Assembly (NCBI GenBank): GCA_030544235.1
Contig: CM060463.1
Span: 21,039,690-21,103,689 of the forward strand
Direction of reading: 5' to 3'
From: Lepturacanthus savala
Taxonomy: Eukaryota > Chordata > Actinopteri > Scombriformes > Trichiuridae
Length of the DNA stretch: 64,000 nucleotides
In this document: positions 11,950 through 24,454 of the stretch, piece after piece
Layout: each line of letters starts with the position of its first letter
How positions within the stretch are numbered: the first letter of the stretch is position 1
Translations under genes and position numbers: made by a program
The notes under the pieces: model-generated
Seen by the model: the letters and a program-made list of their open reading frames with translations, nothing else
Databases searched by the model: none
Told to the model about the DNA's origin: nothing

Positions 11950-14900
11950 CAGTATTTGTGTAAAAAATCGATAAAAACTGTAAACGATTGGATGTTTCAA
12001 TGATTGCTCCATTATCAAACGATTTTTCTGAGCCAATAAGAGAGCAGACTATCTATGTGGATACTGACCATATACAATGATATTCTTTTGTTGCCGAATA
12101 CTGACATAATAGTTCAAATAAATCAAATATTACATCTGATTAAAGATAATTTCAGATAGAAGGCTAGAAACCAACAAAGGGTGTTTTACTCAGAAATGAC
12201 GGACACGCTGGTCTGAGTTTTACTCATCTAAGGAATCAACTTGAAGTTTTTGTGTGGCAGAAATTCCGTCTCCCGCTAACATCGTGGAATGTTCCTCAAA
12301 TGCCAACATCATTACAATTCACGACACACACACACATATGCACTCATACATTCAACCATCCAGAATCCATACAAATTCTCCTCATCGGAGGCCCCAGAAG
12401 AGGGAGAAGTAGATGACAGCGCCCTGTGTGCACATCAGTTAAACTCAACAAGAATTCAGGGCAGAAAATCATTTGAAGAAGTCCCGCAGTCCCTTCCGAC
12501 GGCGGCTGCCAACTTCTCAGTGATCTGCTATCATGTTGCCTGTCTCTTCACTGTCACCGCTAATAGCTCTTAGACACTGGACGGGGACACGGGTGGCTAC
12601 TGCAGGCCAAGGGTGGCGCACACACTCAATCAATAATTCACCCAGCGGCGCTCGGTCCACCGCGCGTGTTTTCGTTCCTGAATTAAGCCTTCGTATAGGC
12701 TGTGCATAAGAGGATTTTGTTGGTGAGAGTGTGTCTTTGTGTGGCTGGTAACATGGGTATGCAAGCGTGTGCATTGTGTGTGTGTGTATGTGTGTGGGGA
12801 CGTGTAGCTCTCAGCACCTGCTGTGGAGATAGGACTCCGGCCAATCACAACAAAGATTGGAGGGAAGTTTGAGTGACACAACAGTGCTGTGTCTGGCTGA
12901 GATATGATTCATTCTGTTATCGCTTACTCTCTCCCTCTCTCTCTCACTCTCTCTCACGCACACACACACACACACAGACACATGCAGTCAGGATGGCTTA
13001 ACAGCATTAAACTGTTTAATAATACCCTCTCTTCCCATCCTTTTCCTGCTTCCTTTCCTCCTCTCCCCTTTCCCTCATTTGTCTATAATTATCTACAGAT
13101 AATAATGTCAATGAAATTTTACTTCATAGGAAGAAAATCAGCCCGTAATTCCAACCCTGTTCTTCTCCTCTAACTCTCCTTGCCTTCCTCTTATCCTAAG
13201 TCCATCCCTCGCTCCTCTCCTCTTGTGACTGACCAATCAAATCCATCCATCCATCCGCCAACGAGGACCATCCGGACTCACACACAAAAAAGACTAATTA
13301 GTGTTGGCAACGGCGGCATCAAATCCCTCAGTGCTGACGCTCACACATTCCCAACAAACAGATGTATGCTGCTCATATGTTTAACGAGACCTACACATCT
13401 GGATGCACACACAGCCCACATGACACATTAGTGCATTAATGTACTGTAGGTTCCTGATAGGCAGCATGCAGCTGCAGCAGCTGTGATAGCTGTTTTGTTT
13501 TGTGCTGTTGGAAAGTTTTTTTTGCATCACGCTATGTGCGATTGTGAGTGCAATGGGAGTTTATTTTCTGGCTCGTATAAGGAATACTTCCAGCCTTACT
13601 GTGAGGTTGAATGTCCTAATTTAGCTGAGGACGTTTCAATTAGCCACTTTTCATGCCCTGACACTCTCTGTGCTGTACCCATCAGATGAATTAAACATTC
13701 ATTCTGGTTTATTATGTCTTGGGTCTTATTTTTCATCGTTTTTCAGCACCCACCAAAGTAACCGCTGAGCTCCGGGAACATGGTGACATCACTATGATTG
13801 AAGTCCAGCTGGGTGGTCAAGGTTGATTCTGGCTCACATTTAGACTTTATGACGAGAGCTTTCAATCAATTAAAAAAAAAAAAGTACTGAGTAACTCCCA
13901 CTCACTTTCCTCCCTATTTCCCTTTCATTTACAGTGTAAGTCACACTTGTAAGTAGTGAGTAAAAAGTCATACTTTTATTTACCAACATGAGTTGTAAAA
14001 TAAATAGAAAATTTTATTTCATTAGCCTTCTGACGCAAGGAGCAAACACATTGTACCATTAGAATACTGGAGTGATGGAAATGGGCTTCTATACACCTAT
14101 GTAGATGTTACATGAAAAAAACGAAAAAGAAATTGGCAGCTAAACTTTACCACATTAGCATTTTATAGAGTGTATTTCTGATTAGTTTTAAGTTATCTTC
14201 ATTCAAAAATAAGGAAATTTCTAAGTGACCACAAACTTGTAGTGTATTTCCTTCTTTACACCAAATTACAAAATAACTCTCACTCACTTCCAATACCTTC
14301 ATAATACCTTTGTTTGTTGGGTGGCACAATACACAATATTTTCTCTAGGTGGCAGTACTAGGTGCTAATAACTGGCATTAATAATAATGGCAACTGTCCA
14401 GGAGACAATATTATTCTATGTACTTTGCAAAAGAAGAAAAAAAAAATAATGGAACGTGAGGCCACCAAACCTCACTCGACCCTTTGATGGGAAATTTCTA
14501 ATTTTGTTTTTTATTACATCCCTGTCATACCAAAAACCTCCCTAATCTCATCAAAACTATTGCATACCTTCTGCTTATCCCTGTGCCCAGGACATGATGC
14601 ATCGTAAATTTTTTCTTTAAATCCCACCATTGTTTAAAGCCCTGGTAGATAACCTACCTTGTGATAGCACCCCCACTTTTTCCTGTCGTATTGCTACGTT
14701 TCATCCATAATCGTAAGCTCCTCAGGTTTGTGTATGGATGAAATTAACAGATAGGAGTGTAAAACACTCTACATGTTTGTCTTTTATGTAGGGTATGAAT
14801 GGGCATTAAGTCCCCTAGTTGCCAAGCAACAATTGATTTCACTATTTTTTATTAGTATAATACTAAATTATATAATATAACAAATTAGTATTAGCCTGAA

Positions 14901-15695
14901 AGAGTGAAAAGATATTTCTGATCAGGCGTTCAGTTTCTTGTGATTCAGAGATATGTATCTATGTTACAATTATTTCTGTGGCATTTTGTGGTCCTTTTTC
15001 ATGTTATTGTAGTTACAGGAAAATCAGCCTCAGTTCTCATTCTTAACTGCCTATGAAGTTCTAAATTGTTGCACGTCTATACCTGGTGAAACTATCCTTC
15101 AATGAACACAAACACCAGCCCCATTCTCTTTGTAGCTGTTTAACATGGAGCTAACTTCAACTTCTAAAGTACCCGCATTATAATCCTGATTCTGTTTTGT
15201 TGAATCAGGAAAGCTGCAGCCCAGACGGATCCCACCATGTTCAAGGTAATTACTGCTCATCCACTCTATAAACTTCAACAGTTCTAATAATACAGTTTTC
15301 ATGCTGCCCAGAAGCAACACGTTCAAATGGCCCAGTTCCAGTAGACAGCACAGCTGTTGGGTTCAAAGGTGAAGATTCCTAAAATGAATGCTTCCGACTG
15401 AGAGTTCCGTTTTTCTCTTCCAAATAATTCTGAATTACCTGCAGGTGTCTTTAAAACCTGTTTGATCGTTGGAGTCCACATGTTTCTCATGTTTCTTCTC
15501 AGTGATCGTTGCTCCCTGTGGTTTTAGATACTACTTCAGTGTGTACGATGCTATGACAGATATAAATGATGACCAAAATCCATGATGGATAAACTGTAAT
15601 TATCCTTCAATTTATTTATCCATTAATTTAATTGTGATCAGATCATGTACAGTAAAAAATAAAAATAATTAATGTCATTGTTTGTTGTACCGTGC
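11950..15695. other. Non-coding stretch with possible conserved patches
   Basis: No exon is recognised on either strand. The 12.3-13.7 kb part is less AT-rich than its surroundings and has short CA/TG runs (12770-12800, 12960-12977). It could hold conserved non-coding sequence, but this cannot be judged from one genome. Confidence 0.35.
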
Positions 15696-16056
15696 TAGGA
15701 CTACAACTGACAACTATTTTGACATTCGATTAATCTCTCCATTATTGAAATGATTAATCGATTAGTTGTTTGGTTCATAAAATGGTGTAAAATATTAATC
15801 ACTTACCCAAAGCTGAATTTTAAACTTAAAATGTGTTTTTTTTTGTCCAGACCAACAGTCCAAATCCCAAATATCTTTAGTTTACTATTATAGAAGACTA
15901 AAGAAACCAGAAAATATTCTGATTTGAAAAGCTAGACCCAGAGAATAGAGAAGAGAAGGGCATTTTTCTCTTAAAAATGAATTAATCGATTCTCACAAGA
16001 GTTGATGCCAAATGAAAATCGATTAATCGATTAATTGACTAATCGTTACAGTTCTA
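15696..16056. mobile_element. Degenerate DNA transposon with ATCGATTAATCG-type ends
   Basis: The left end TAGGACTACAACTGACAACT and the right end (reverse complement TAGAACTGTAACGATTAGTC) are imperfect inverted repeats. Both sub-ends carry ATTAATCGATTA motifs (15732-15765 and 16019-16045). This matches the layout of a very common fish non-autonomous hAT-like family ('gagctgcaacgattaatcg'). No target duplication survives. Partial relatives lie at 20560-20745 and 31718-31912. Confidence 0.6.
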
Positions 16057-16243
16057 TATTCTAACTAAATCTAATTTGCATCAAAACTATGCACAAAATC
16101 TGACAATATGTTCCTCTAAAAAGCCAGTAACAAACATAATACTGATAAACAGAACATAGAAGAATGAAGCAAGTTACTAAGGAAAAAAAAAGTTTGTATG
16201 AGGTGGATACTAGACTTCTGAAATGATGTAAAAGGACTTAATC

Positions 16244-16353
<110 letters not shown>

Positions 16354-17960
16354 GTCACTCTGCAGGAAGTCATTTTTGTGTGTGTGTGCTCAAACTGGGC
16401 ATCTCTCCCACCCTGAGGCTGTGTGTGTGTGTGTGTATGTGGGTGAATTTCTCAAGCTCTTGGTGTCATTTTGCCTCCAAACAGTAACAATATTGTTGAT
16501 CAGCAGTTGTTTACAAACCGCCGGGAGGATGGAAATAATTTCAACCCTCTGTATTCCTCCCTCTCTCCGGTCTCCGTTTCTATTTGAGCTCCTCGTACAT
16601 TTTCGGGTAGCTGACCGCCACGTGTTGATTCTGACGGCAATTATGAATATTGTGTTTCGCTCAAATGATTGTGAGCCAGGGAATAATGGGAGTTCTCACT
16701 GAATCATCTGTTCCCCAAATCACTTAACTGCTCCTTCATTAGGAACCCTGCAGCCCGGAGAAAAATCATATCAGGAGTCGGTTACAGTTCATGATGGCAG
16801 GTGTGGCCTCATTTTTGGTCATGTTTCCATATAAGTTTAGCCAGCATAATGAAGAATTTGTAGGTGTAGAGACTGGCTAACAATTGTTTTCAATTGAAAT
16901 CACTGAGTAGACATTTGCTTGACTGTTGATTTCCATCATTTTGATGCAACAATTGGCTAATGAGTTTGGAGTAGCACTTTGTTCCGACCTAACCCTCCGA
17001 CAACTGCTTTCATTAACCTCATGCAACCTCTGAGCACTGAAGTGACAGTTCAAACTCCTCTGAATGCTTCAGTAAACACTTCAAACCCTTCCTCTACTTC
17101 AACAAGTGACTTAAACTGAATTTTCAAAACAACACCTCACTCACTGAAGATGTTTTTCTCAGATTAATCATTTTTTTTATCTAAAAACAGTTCAAAAACG
17201 CCAGTCATCATTTATCAGCTGGCAACGCATTTGATAAGCTGAAATGAAAGATTGTAGTTGATGATTATTTAAATCAATCAATCACATATTTTAAATATCT
17301 ATTATTTAGTTTAAAGGATAAATAAACTAGAAGCAAAAGGAAATTGATTACATGATGAAGAGTACATAGAAATAGAGAACATAGAAATAAATAGTCTGAT
17401 AATCATTATTATATAAAGAAGGAAGCTGGTGTGAGAAAGTGAGTGAGTGTGTGTGTGAATGTGGTGTGTGAGTGTGTGTAAGTGTGTGTGTTAGTGTGTG
17501 TGTATGTGGTATGTGTGGTGTGTCTCCACCTCTGCATCTTATTGTAGATCTGAAATGGAAAAAAAATGGAAAAAAAAGTGAGGGGGAGAGACAGCAGAGA
17601 GGAAGGAGGCGCTGACAGGCTGGAGAAAGGACAAAGCCCTCAGCTCCTCGGTGTGTGTGTGTGTGTATGTGTGTGTTAAAACATATCTAATAATAAATAT
17701 CTAATAATCGTCCCCATATGTTTCCAATGTGCCACATTGCATTGGCAGATAATGATCTCATTATGTGGTGGTGTGTCAGGCTGTTTCTCCTTTGATGTCA
17801 CACCTCTCTCATTTTACTTTGTCTCATAATCTCTTGTCTTTGTGTTTTTTTTATTCTTTTAAATTCACTTTTCTCTCTCTCTTTTTTTATGTCTAACCTC
17901 TTCTTAGCCCCGCTCATTTTATTCATGCTGCTTTTCTTTCATGCTCCCTCTTTAAGTCAA

Positions 17961-17963
17961 CCC

Positions 17964-18022
<59 letters not shown>
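17961..18022. repeat. Compound repeat C20-(AC)21
   Basis: Twenty C in a row followed by 21 AC dinucleotides. A homopolymer of this length is prone to sequencing and assembly error. Confidence 0.97.
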
Positions 18023-18025
<3 letters not shown>

Positions 18026-18572
18026 TCCCTGACTGACAGTGAGGAGAGTTTGCTGACAGAAGAGTCAAAGAATCAAGATCAAAAGGAACAATCCCACAAT
18101 CCCTCTGTGACACAAAGGGCCAATAATTGTCTGCTTAAGAGGGAGAGAGGTGACGATTTAAAAGACCTGCAAGGATTGAACTAAAAGCTGAATGGCTGCG
18201 TTAGGATGGTTTTAGTATTTTATTGTTATAATTACAGCCTTAGAAACTGCACCATCTAACAGGACAAGGTGAACCACATCTAGAGCAAGTAAGCTGGTCT
18301 TAATTATTAAACACACTCCTTTCCTCTATTTTTTTAAGTACATTTTTTTTCTACCTTTTCCACTGATCGATGGCATTTAGGAGAATACAGGGGCTCCTGA
18401 TGAGAAATGATGGTGGTTCAATAGTTTTTTGAGTTTTTCTTTGTTTCCAGAATATTCAGCTATTGGTATGAGATTTTATTTCTTATTTTTTTAATTATTT
18501 TATTCCCATCTATTCCCCACTTATTTAATGTATCTATTGATTAGTCTTTCCTTTATTATCTTTGAGAAGAAT

Positions 18573-18642
<70 letters not shown>
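18573..18642. repeat. (GATA)n tetranucleotide microsatellite
   Basis: About 17.5 perfect GATA units. The minus-strand frame at 18534-18719 contains the repeated translation (Leu-Ser-Ile-Tyr) and is not a gene. Confidence 0.97.
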
Positions 18643-19739
18643 ATGGCATAAAAACTGAGAATGGCACAAAAATACAAAAAATACAGAACGGAAATAGGAC
18701 ACTTGAAAAAAAAAGACATGATAAGTAGGTAGATATGGGTAAGATGATTATATTACTAATGATATAGTATAATAATAGTCAAATAACACTATAGTCATAG
18801 CAGTATACAATCAACTGTTAAAAAAAAAAATCCCCCTGCCTGACTGACAGTTCAATTCTAAATCTCATTATTTCTTCAGGTCATATTTGTATCTTTCCCA
18901 GGGGTTCACACAACTGATTATATTATATAATACTGTAATACACAGGTGGAACTGTTAAAAGCCTGCAAAGTATATTGACATTGGATCAAACCTGCAAAAT
19001 GAATTTCTTCATGCATGATCGATAGTTCGAATTACGTTTGCCTGATGGCTTCTTGTTTTTGTACAGCCGATAAAAATGTACAATTTTCCAGGAGATGCAG
19101 GTTATATTTATGTGGGTAAAAGAACAAAAACATTTGTGTTTGAAGCTTTAGTCGTTACAGGACGGTACCATAGAATGAGGGCATGAGTTATTTTTTATAA
19201 TTATTTTACTTCATTGTTTTAAAGCAATTTAACCTAATTTGTAGTTTGTAGTTTCATATTTCATACAGAAATGCACTAGATTCCACACTTTCACCAAAAA
19301 CCAAGAGCTCTTTTCTCATTCATACTCCACCACCTGCAAAACACTACATACTACAAAGCACAGTTTTTCAATTGCTTTTCTAATCATTAATTCTAAACAG
19401 AATAATGGCAAATTTTCTGCATTTTCACATGTATTTCATATTTTTAAGCTGCTAATCTCATTAGGCTCATTAAACGGTTTGGGGATGATTTTGTTTGGAA
19501 ACATGAATCATGAAGACAGATTGTTGGAAAGAAGAGAGGGAAGAAGAGCGAGAAGAGCGGTGGCCTCTGATGAGATAATTGCCGTAATTGTTGACCTTTG
19601 CGGTGTCAATGAGAATTTGTAGCCAAATGCAGAAAGAGGGGGGAACTCAGTACTCTGTATGAATGATTATACTACGATGCTGGATGCTGCTTTTTTATTA
19701 TTTATTATTGGAAAATTATTACTGCAGCCCCAGAATTAC

Positions 19740-20045
19740 AGGAATTGAAAGTTGCTGTATTAATTTTTTTTTCTTTACAGTAGAAGTACTGTTTACAGTA
19801 CTCTGCCTTTTTTGTAAAATAAAAAAAAATACTGCGATTTCAGTTGTATTTACAGTATTAGGTGATTAACTGTATTATAATACAGTAACTCTTTGACAAC
19901 TGTGATTTTACACAGTAATACTTTGACTGCTGTGATTTATTGTTAAATATATAGAAATCTACTGTAATAATTGTTTACAGCAACGTTACTGTGTTTAACA
20001 CATTAAATAACTGAATGTATTTTAGTACAGTCAATATAGTGAAAA
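19740..20045 (-). repeat. TACAGTA-rich interspersed repeat, first copy
   Basis: Contains many TACAGTA/TACTGTA words, among them TTTCAGTTGTATTTACAGTA (19838-19857) and TAATACAGTAACTCTTTGAC. Read in reverse complement, the segment resembles the repeat at 28850-29070, so the two copies are in inverted orientation. It is probably a degenerate non-autonomous DNA element. The ends are not defined. Confidence 0.5.
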
Positions 20046-20559
20046 TGTGTTATGTGAAAAAATAAGTTCAAACTAAATAAAGGTTCATTATTAATGCAAC
20101 ACTCCCTGTTAGTGGATTTCTGGGTCAGTGTTTTATGAGTGACAGTGTTTTGGTATTTGGCGAGTGTTTAATCAATGCCTTTTTAGCTATAGGGGGAAAA
20201 GAAACTGTTCATGTCCAAAGTTTTTTTTTATTTTTCAGTTCACCAATTCCAGTTCCCTTTAACTTAGCAATTAATTCAAATTCATTCATTGTAAGTTAAA
20301 CCTTCCATATTGATTTTATTCATAATTACTGCCAAATTACACTGCTTATTCTGTCTTTTTTTACTTTCACAGATGAGTAAACAAACTCTAACTGGCAATT
20401 TAAAAACAACAAAAAAATGCTCCTTTGGTCGCTTTTAACCTCATGAATCTCACACATCTGGTAGGTCAGACAGAACAAACGCATGCTGTACAAACAAATG
20501 TTATTTTACATTCTGGTTCAGCTCATTGTTTCCAAAGATACAACATATGTCGAGCTGAA

Positions 20560-20745
20560 TTTTGTGTATACAGCTGAAAACAATTAGTCAACTAAATGAT
20601 AAGTATGAGCCCAAAGACAATTAATCAGCAGCTGTCTGGGTAAACAATTCTGGTTCTAGCTTCTCAAACTTGGATTTGCTGCTTTTTTCCCCCTTATAAA
20701 AAACAGTAAATGAAACATCTTTGGACTTTTACAAGAAAACTTTGG
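20560..20745. mobile_element. Fragment of the ATCGATTAATCG-type DNA element family
   Basis: Contains the recognisable internal words AACAATTAGTCAACTAAATGA and CTAGCTTCTCAAACTTGGATT, then TTTGGACTTTTAC, in the order seen in the family at 15.7 and 31.7 kb. One end only. Confidence 0.4.
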
Positions 20746-20817
20746 ACTAAACACGAATGTGAATTAACTATGAGAATATTTATTTTGGACATAATGGTGC
20801 AAACATAGAAGGTATGA

Positions 20818-20845
20818 ATATAAATATAAATATTTATATTTATAT
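20818..20845. repeat. 28-bp perfect AT-only palindrome
   Basis: ATATAAATATAAAT followed directly by its reverse complement. It is low-complexity, so far less surprising than the palindrome at 24.27 kb. Confidence 0.8.
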
Positions 20846-21157
20846 ATATAAATATAAAGATATTTAAGGGAGAAGCAAAAGGAGGAAACGGGTATGCACA
20901 CTTTACTATCTACACACATTGCACAGTTTTTTACTTTTGCACTAAAATCACCACTGCCAATTTGTCGTGCATATTTGAGATGTTGAGAATTAATTTATTT
21001 ATTACATTATCGGTTGTTATTATGCTATTGGCAACGACAATACTTTTTAAAGAATACATTTTATTTGCTATTGCTTTTAGCTATTTTATTATGTACAGTT
21101 TATTCTTTATATTTTTATTATTATATATGTTGTTATTGTCACTGTAAATAATGCTGT

Positions 21158-21160
<3 letters not shown>

Positions 21161-21206
<46 letters not shown>
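21161..21206. repeat. (TA)23 microsatellite
   Basis: Pure TA dinucleotides embedded in a longer AT-rich segment. Confidence 0.95.
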
Positions 21207-21212
<6 letters not shown>

Positions 21213-21317
21213 ATAGAGCAGTGTAGGACAGGCTGTGGTCCATTGACTGATTGACTGGGCAGACAAGCAGGCTCACCCACATGTGAGTAAGCACCCACCC
21301 CTCTCCCCTCTCTCTCT

Positions 21318-21323
<6 letters not shown>

Positions 21324-21361
<38 letters not shown>

Positions 21362-21372
21362 TGTGTGTGTGT
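21324..21372. repeat. (TG)n microsatellite with one interruption
   Basis: TG dinucleotides interrupted by a GG at about 21354. It is part of a 21.3-22.4 kb zone with several CA/TG tracts. Confidence 0.95.
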
Positions 21373-21861
21373 GAGGCTTGGCTGAGCCGGCTGAGCTGAG
21401 TAAATGTGACCAGCCTAAGTGTGTGTGTCTCATATCAGTGTGTCCTCGATCGCTCTCACTGTATGGGGCACTTTAGACCACTCTTCACTGGCGCCGGGAG
21501 GCACGCATACACACACATACACACACACAGGCATGTACTGTCTGCGCAACTACGCACACACACACGTGCGCAGTGTTTTGATGTAAACTCAAGTGGATGA
21601 GGGGTCCAGTCAGCCACTCCACCAGTCTCCCCCCCCCACCCTTCTCCTCGCTTCCCTCACTGTGTCACTTTCAATGGCATGTCACGCAACCCCTCATGTG
21701 CAAGCGCGCACACACACGCACGCAGACACACACACACACACACATCATGCCGTGCTCTCAGCCAATGCGCTGCACCTTTGTCAGGGGAGAACCACTTAGG
21801 CACGCTCATACACATACACACTTTCGCACACATTCATGTCTGATTTTTATTCCCCATCCTC

Positions 21862-21897
<36 letters not shown>

Positions 21898-21902
21898 CAC
21901 AC
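21862..21902. repeat. (CA)n microsatellite
   Basis: CA dinucleotides with one GC interruption, in a CA-rich zone (21500-21905). The frame at 21597-21995 is a translation of this zone. Confidence 0.95.
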
Positions 21903-22357
21903 AGATACAAGGCTTCACCACTTAAGCTGACTTCCTCTCACCATCTCGTGCCCTCCCCTCCTCGCAGCGTCTTGTCTGGTCTCGTGTGTGCGTGACTGTG
22001 GCTGGGTTTGGCGAAGGGTGAATTAGCACGGCGACCCAGTTTGGTGCCAGAAGAGACGAGACATCAGGCGGAGAGACAGAGAGGATGTACTGAAGAGCTC
22101 CAACTTTCTGCTCTGGCTGCAGTGGCGATGTGATAATGAATAAAATTCAGCCAATGAATTTGATTTTCAGATGCATTTAATGCCTAATTTAAATATATAT
22201 ATAATAAAATCTGCTCCACAAACAAAAACTCAAGGTGATTTTTCCTTCTTCCTGGCCACATTTTCCCTTCTTCCCTATATGGGCTGTTTTGCATTTCTGT
22301 GTTGATGCTAATTGCCTGCAACTAATTATAGAAAGTCTGTAAGTGGCCCTCTGAATC

Positions 22358-22402
22358 GGACATACACACACACATACACACACACACACATGCAAACACA
22401 CT
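22358..22402. repeat. Short imperfect (CA)n tract
   Basis: ACACACACA runs with T interruptions. Confidence 0.9.
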
Positions 22403-23189
22403 TCCTATGCTTTTTAAACACATTTTGACAAGGAGATCTCATTGTGTCTAACAAAGAGGGTGTTTGCTGATGGCCTCAGCTTGGTGAGACATAACAGAGA
22501 CGTGTGTATGTATGTGTATATGTATGTGTGTGTGTGTATGTATGTGTGTGTGTGTAAGCGAACCGGTGTAGCGTGTCTCGCTTGGCTCGTTTAGCTCACA
22601 AACTGCTTTTAGCGTTTAATTATCCATCACTCTGTGATTAATAGGTTTTAATTACTGTAACCCATGGCAACCTGAAATATGCACAGGTCTCAGAACGAGG
22701 TCAGCCTTTCCAAAACCCCAGGAAAAAATAGAATAAAAAAAAAAAGCAGATGAAAAGAAAGAAAATCCAAAGAGGAGCGAGGTGCTTCACTTGTTATTCA
22801 TCGGCGGCGCCTGACTAAAGGAAGAAACCGGAGTCCAGATGGACATCTCATGTTTGTTACTTGAAAAAACTATTAGACCTCGGGATAGCTTTTGACCAGA
22901 CCTCGAACTTCTTCACTTCATTTATTTCTCCACCGGCAGAACTTCAAACAGACTTTTTGATTCACTAGAAAGGTTAGAACCTTTCCAAATTCATGTGTTT
23001 GCTTTGAAGGGTTTTTTTTTTTTTTTTTTACATTTCTGCCGATGCTTTGAGCTCAGAGGAAACTTTCAGATAGTTAAATGAATTGAAATCTGATGCTTAC
23101 ATGATTTTCATGGGAAAGGGAAAAAAAATCTACAGATCTGAAATTTATAGAATCAGAATAGACCCGTATTAAGCCTGAACTAGGCCTGG

Positions 23190-23540
23190 GCAATAAAACA
23201 ATATATTATCAATATCCACATAATCAAGATAATAAGAAAATGGCTGAATATAATATTGTCTCAAGATTTGTGAAAAAAACTAAACAAAACAATGCTGCTC
23301 CTCCTTGATTCATAAACATCATATTTCCCTTGATAATGGATCAGTCATTGAATCAAACAGCGAGTCATTTAAAAGTCGAACATCAAATCAAGTTTAATAT
23401 GAAGCAGTTACATTTAAGCTTTTTTCAACTGATCATTATTAAAAAATAGATAATATAAAATCTATCATTAATCTTTGTTATCCACTGATATGAAATATTT
23501 TATATCAATATCTGTTTTATATATCGCCTGCCTCTACATT
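23190..23540. mobile_element. Degenerate DNA element with TAGGCCTGGGCAATA-type end
   Basis: Starts TAGGCCTGGGCAATAAAACA and ends near a segment whose reverse complement reads TAGAGGCAGGCGATATATAA. This is an imperfect inverted pair around an AT-rich interior with ATATTATCAATAT words. It resembles a common fish non-autonomous family ending in 'gggctgggcaatatatcgat'. No target duplication is found. Confidence 0.45.
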
Positions 23541-24120
23541 TACATATTGGAAGTAGCAAATTAAAAGTAAGACATTTTTATCAATAGGCTTTTTTTTTAA
23601 TATCATCCAGCTGTTATTGCTCCATAGTTGAAGTCAAGCTGAAGTTAGCTGAAGTTTCCATTAAGAGTAACAATCTATCAATTGGTTTTGTTTTGAGAAC
23701 GTGTACAACGTCGCAGCTCGACAAATCTGATTCTGATTGGTGCACAGAAATAACATCACCTCCTTTTCAAACCAGTAATAAAAAACACAGAAACGGAGCG
23801 GAATGCAGAAAATCTCTCATGTGAAAACGGCCCAACAACTGTTTGAACTTTGCCAGGAAACTGTCTAAGGTAAGGTTACAGTAACAAACTGCCTATGTAT
23901 TCATTGGCTTTAATTGATTCTAATTGTTTCCTTTTTGATCCACTCGCCGCCTGTCATGTTTGATATTTACAACTGTCATCACACAAGAGGATAAAAAACT
24001 TCTTCTGCTTGCGCTGTTAGTGTAATCAACATATAATATGAAAAGCTTTAATATATTTGCAGCCACCCCCTGATTATTTCTTTTTTTCTTGCAACTGTGA
24101 GACATATTTCACCCCAATCA

Positions 24121-24137
24121 CACACACGCACACACGT

Positions 24138-24197
<60 letters not shown>
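24121..24197. repeat. (CA)n microsatellite
   Basis: About 77 bp of CA with a few G/T interruptions at the left edge. Confidence 0.97.
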
Positions 24198-24198
<1 letters not shown>

Positions 24199-24271
24199 AT
24201 TGCTGTTCCTGACAATTGAACATAAGGGGAGGGTTAATAATCGAATCTGTTTTCCACATGGTTACATTATG

Positions 24272-24315
24272 AATTAGTAAGACAAGCTTTATCGATAAAG
24301 CTTGTCTTACTAATT
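24272..24315. repeat. Perfect 44-bp palindrome, no spacer
   Basis: AATTAGTAAGACAAGCTTTA (plus TC) is followed immediately by its exact reverse complement, giving 22 paired bases with no loop around the centre ATCGAT. It lies 75 bp after the (CA)n tract. It has mixed base composition and is not a simple-sequence artefact. Confidence 0.97.
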
Positions 24316-24454
24316 TATAGATGAATTTTGTTATTTTCTGACACTTCAGGTTAAATTATTGCACACCCACCACAGTCATCAGTTTGTTTGGAGCAGATGA
24401 GCAAAGTCTGAGTTTAAATGAAAAGTAGTTACACCGTCCTAAATGAATCAACCC

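Noticed and set aside
12517..12881. GC-richer segment considered as epha8 exon 4
   Set aside because: Translation lacks the expected cysteine pattern and the ACTRPPSAP-type end.
20818..20845. 28-bp AT palindrome as a notable structure
   Set aside because: Composed only of A and T in low-complexity DNA, so it has little significance.
21107..21995. Frames rich in His-Thr or Ile-Tyr repeats
   Set aside because: Microsatellite translations of (CA)n and (TA)n.
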